From the NCBI RefSeq assembly GCF_954871325.1, contig NC_088775.1, forward strand, positions 50,383,561-50,447,560: DNA of 64,000 nt. The letters run 5' to 3'. This document shows positions 62,380 through 64,000 of the stretch, piece by piece. Numbering within the stretch: the first letter of the stretch is position 1; the number at the start of each line of letters is the position of its first letter. The position numbers and the translations under genes are program-made. This stretch comes from Gordionus sp. m RMFG-2023. Taxonomy: Eukaryota > Nematomorpha > Gordioida > Chordodea > Parachordodidae. The notes under the pieces are model-generated. The model saw nothing but the letters and a program-made list of their open reading frames with translations, was not told where the DNA came from and searched no databases.

Positions 62380-63730
62380 CTCAGATCAGAGTCACATCAA
62401 CCAACACATATGAAGTTCCAGTCGCTTTTTCTTCCAAAAGATTAATACATCCTCTTCTGGGATATTATTTTGGCTGAGCAAAATATGGCATTCTTGTTCT
62501 AGATTACTAATATTGTTATAATCGTTACTTGGAAGGAAATGTTTACGAGCTAATTTAGCTATATAAGAGCTATTATCCTCAACTTGAATTTCATTCTGTG
62601 CATTTCTATTGCAATGATGTCGTAGAATTCGAATTTAAATATTCTGAAACAACTTTGAGATTCTGGAATCTGGGATCAAGTGGAGTTGCTAATATCTAAT
62701 GTTTAAAATATAATTTTATTAATAAAAATATAAAATAACTATAGTTCAGTAATGGGAAACCTATGGTCAAGCTTTTTTTCATATTTTCTTTTAAGCATAT
62801 AATATCTGAGGAATCAGATCTATTGATTTGTATATGAGGCTTTATTTAACTGCGAAATAATAACCCTAAGTTTTTTGTCGATCGTTTTTGGGAGGAAAGA
62901 AATTCCACCGACTCTCGGAATGGATTTAATACTGCATAAAGCTCATCTATCATATCCAGCATAATTAATATGCTATGCCAGCGGATAGGGCAATTTAATT
63001 TTAAAGTTTTAGCATTAATTAGATTGGTTGGTGCAATGCCATTTCTATCCGATTCATCAGACATATCAAAATGGTCATCAAGGTATGTATCAGAATCATC
63101 AATATCCAAGATATTACCTGTCTCATAAATAGACTGCAGACATTACGATGTTCAGCCTCAATTTTACATTCCAAATCAGCTACTCGTTATCTGAGGGCTG
63201 AAATAATTTCTCTAATTTTTTTAATGAGAATATCAATTTTGGTAACTTTTTATGCCATCAACTATAACCAAATTATGAAGTCCATTCCCTAAACATAAAT
63301 GATGCTCATAATCCCCTAATCTGACGCTTCTTTTGACATTGGCCCCAGCATCAGTTATCGTTTGTATTATTTTGGCTTTTAAATGGAACTCATCTTCAAT
63401 ACTATCAATCTCAGATAATATTGTTTCCCCAGTATGCGTTTGAGTCACACTTCTAGTTGCTAGGATAAAATATTTTAAATCAAAATTTTCATCTAAATGA
63501 TGAAGACTAAATGTGATATAATTTCGACGCTTGAAATGATAGGTCCATAAATCAAAAGTGATAGAACAAAATTTTGGTCTAGAATCAATCAGATTTAAAA
63601 CATGAGCCTTTATAGATAAATAAACATCTTCTAGTGCACTCCGACTAATGGTAGTCCTATTTGGTAATTCTGACGAGGAATCAATTATCTTATATTTCTA
63701 TTTTATAGGCAATTTATTTTTTAATAATCA
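62380..63730 (-). pseudogene. hAT transposase (RICESLEEPER/BED type), decayed
   Basis: Minus-strand pieces in order: ISRSALEDVYLSIKAHVLNL, KFCSITFDLWTYHFKRRNYI and TFSLHHLDENFDLKYFIL (63690-63460), QTHTGETILSEI, TITDAGANVKRSVRLGDYEH, HLCLGNGLHNLV (63440-63240), LRYRVADLECKIEAEHRNV-like sequence with an in-frame stop (63230-63120), LDIDDSDTYLDDHFDMSD, NCPIRWHSILIMLDMIDELY and ESVEFLSSQKRSTKNLGLLF (63110-62850), then NSSYIAKLARKHF and VLIFWKKKRLELH (62620-62400). It retains FD.WT, TDAGAN, HHLC..GLHN and RWHS blocks of the RNase-H-like catalytic core. There are several frame shifts and stops. The BED finger and the dimerisation tail are missing. Confidence 0.87.
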
Positions 63731-64000
63731 TTTTATATATATTTTATACCTTTAGAAAATCTGTCATTCCTTTATTGTTTATAGAATCAAATGGCATTAA
63801 ATCTAAGCAGCATATCAAAACATAATTTCGCCCTATTAGATTTCATATTTATTTTAAACATTAAAAAGATATTTAAAAAACAACAAAATAATTAAAGCTG
63901 GAATGAAACAAATTATAAATTTGATTTAGTTTTAACTTTCAAATAAAGTTTTAGATAATTAATTTAATAAATTATATATTAAGTTTATACATTAAAAAGA
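63731..64000. other. AT-rich end of window
   Basis: No gene or repeat recognised. It may include the 5' part of the hAT copy at 62380-63730, but no zinc finger could be read. Confidence 0.3.

Overview
This is nuclear DNA from an animal, most likely an invertebrate. The evidence is a long split gene for an extracellular ADAMTS-type metalloprotease with many very short introns, together with animal-type transposons (hAT, piggyBac, AP-endonuclease LINE). The base composition is extremely AT-rich, broken only by poly-G/poly-C runs at transposon ends and a few GC-rich islets. I cannot name the species.

Layout. 1-625: 5' part of a piggyBac-like transposase, minus strand, running off the left edge. 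1465-5425: a long-inverted-repeat element filled with a ~117-bp satellite; a hAT-like element has inserted into it, and a small GC-rich MITE into that. 5976-13396: several hAT copies, most with recognisable 8-bp target duplications. 14112-33797: one gene reconstructed here by hand, 19 exons and 1231 codons, encoding an ADAMTS-like protease (long Asn/Lys-rich prodomain, reprolysin domain with a complete zinc site, disintegrin-like, TSP1 and Cys-rich domains). Short introns are 39-58 bp; others are swollen by transposons. Intron 10 carries a nest of three hAT elements with diagnostic target duplications, and intron 11 carries a broken LINE. 34376-34850 and 42958-43265: a GCGAA minisatellite with 14-bp units and an 84-bp higher order.

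38085-58150: three foldback-like elements in a row, each a giant inverted repeat whose arms are mostly satellite (300-bp dimer; ~117-bp; ~300-bp). Two of them carry a later hAT insertion with an exact target duplication. 58150-64000: fragments of further mobile elements, a MITE with long inverted repeats, a GC-rich islet and a decayed hAT transposase on the minus strand.

The protease gene is the only host gene I can support. Nearly everything else is mobile or satellite DNA. The two most interesting parts are the protease gene, invisible as open frames but consistent in splice phase from start to stop, and the foldback/satellite cluster with its nested insertion history.
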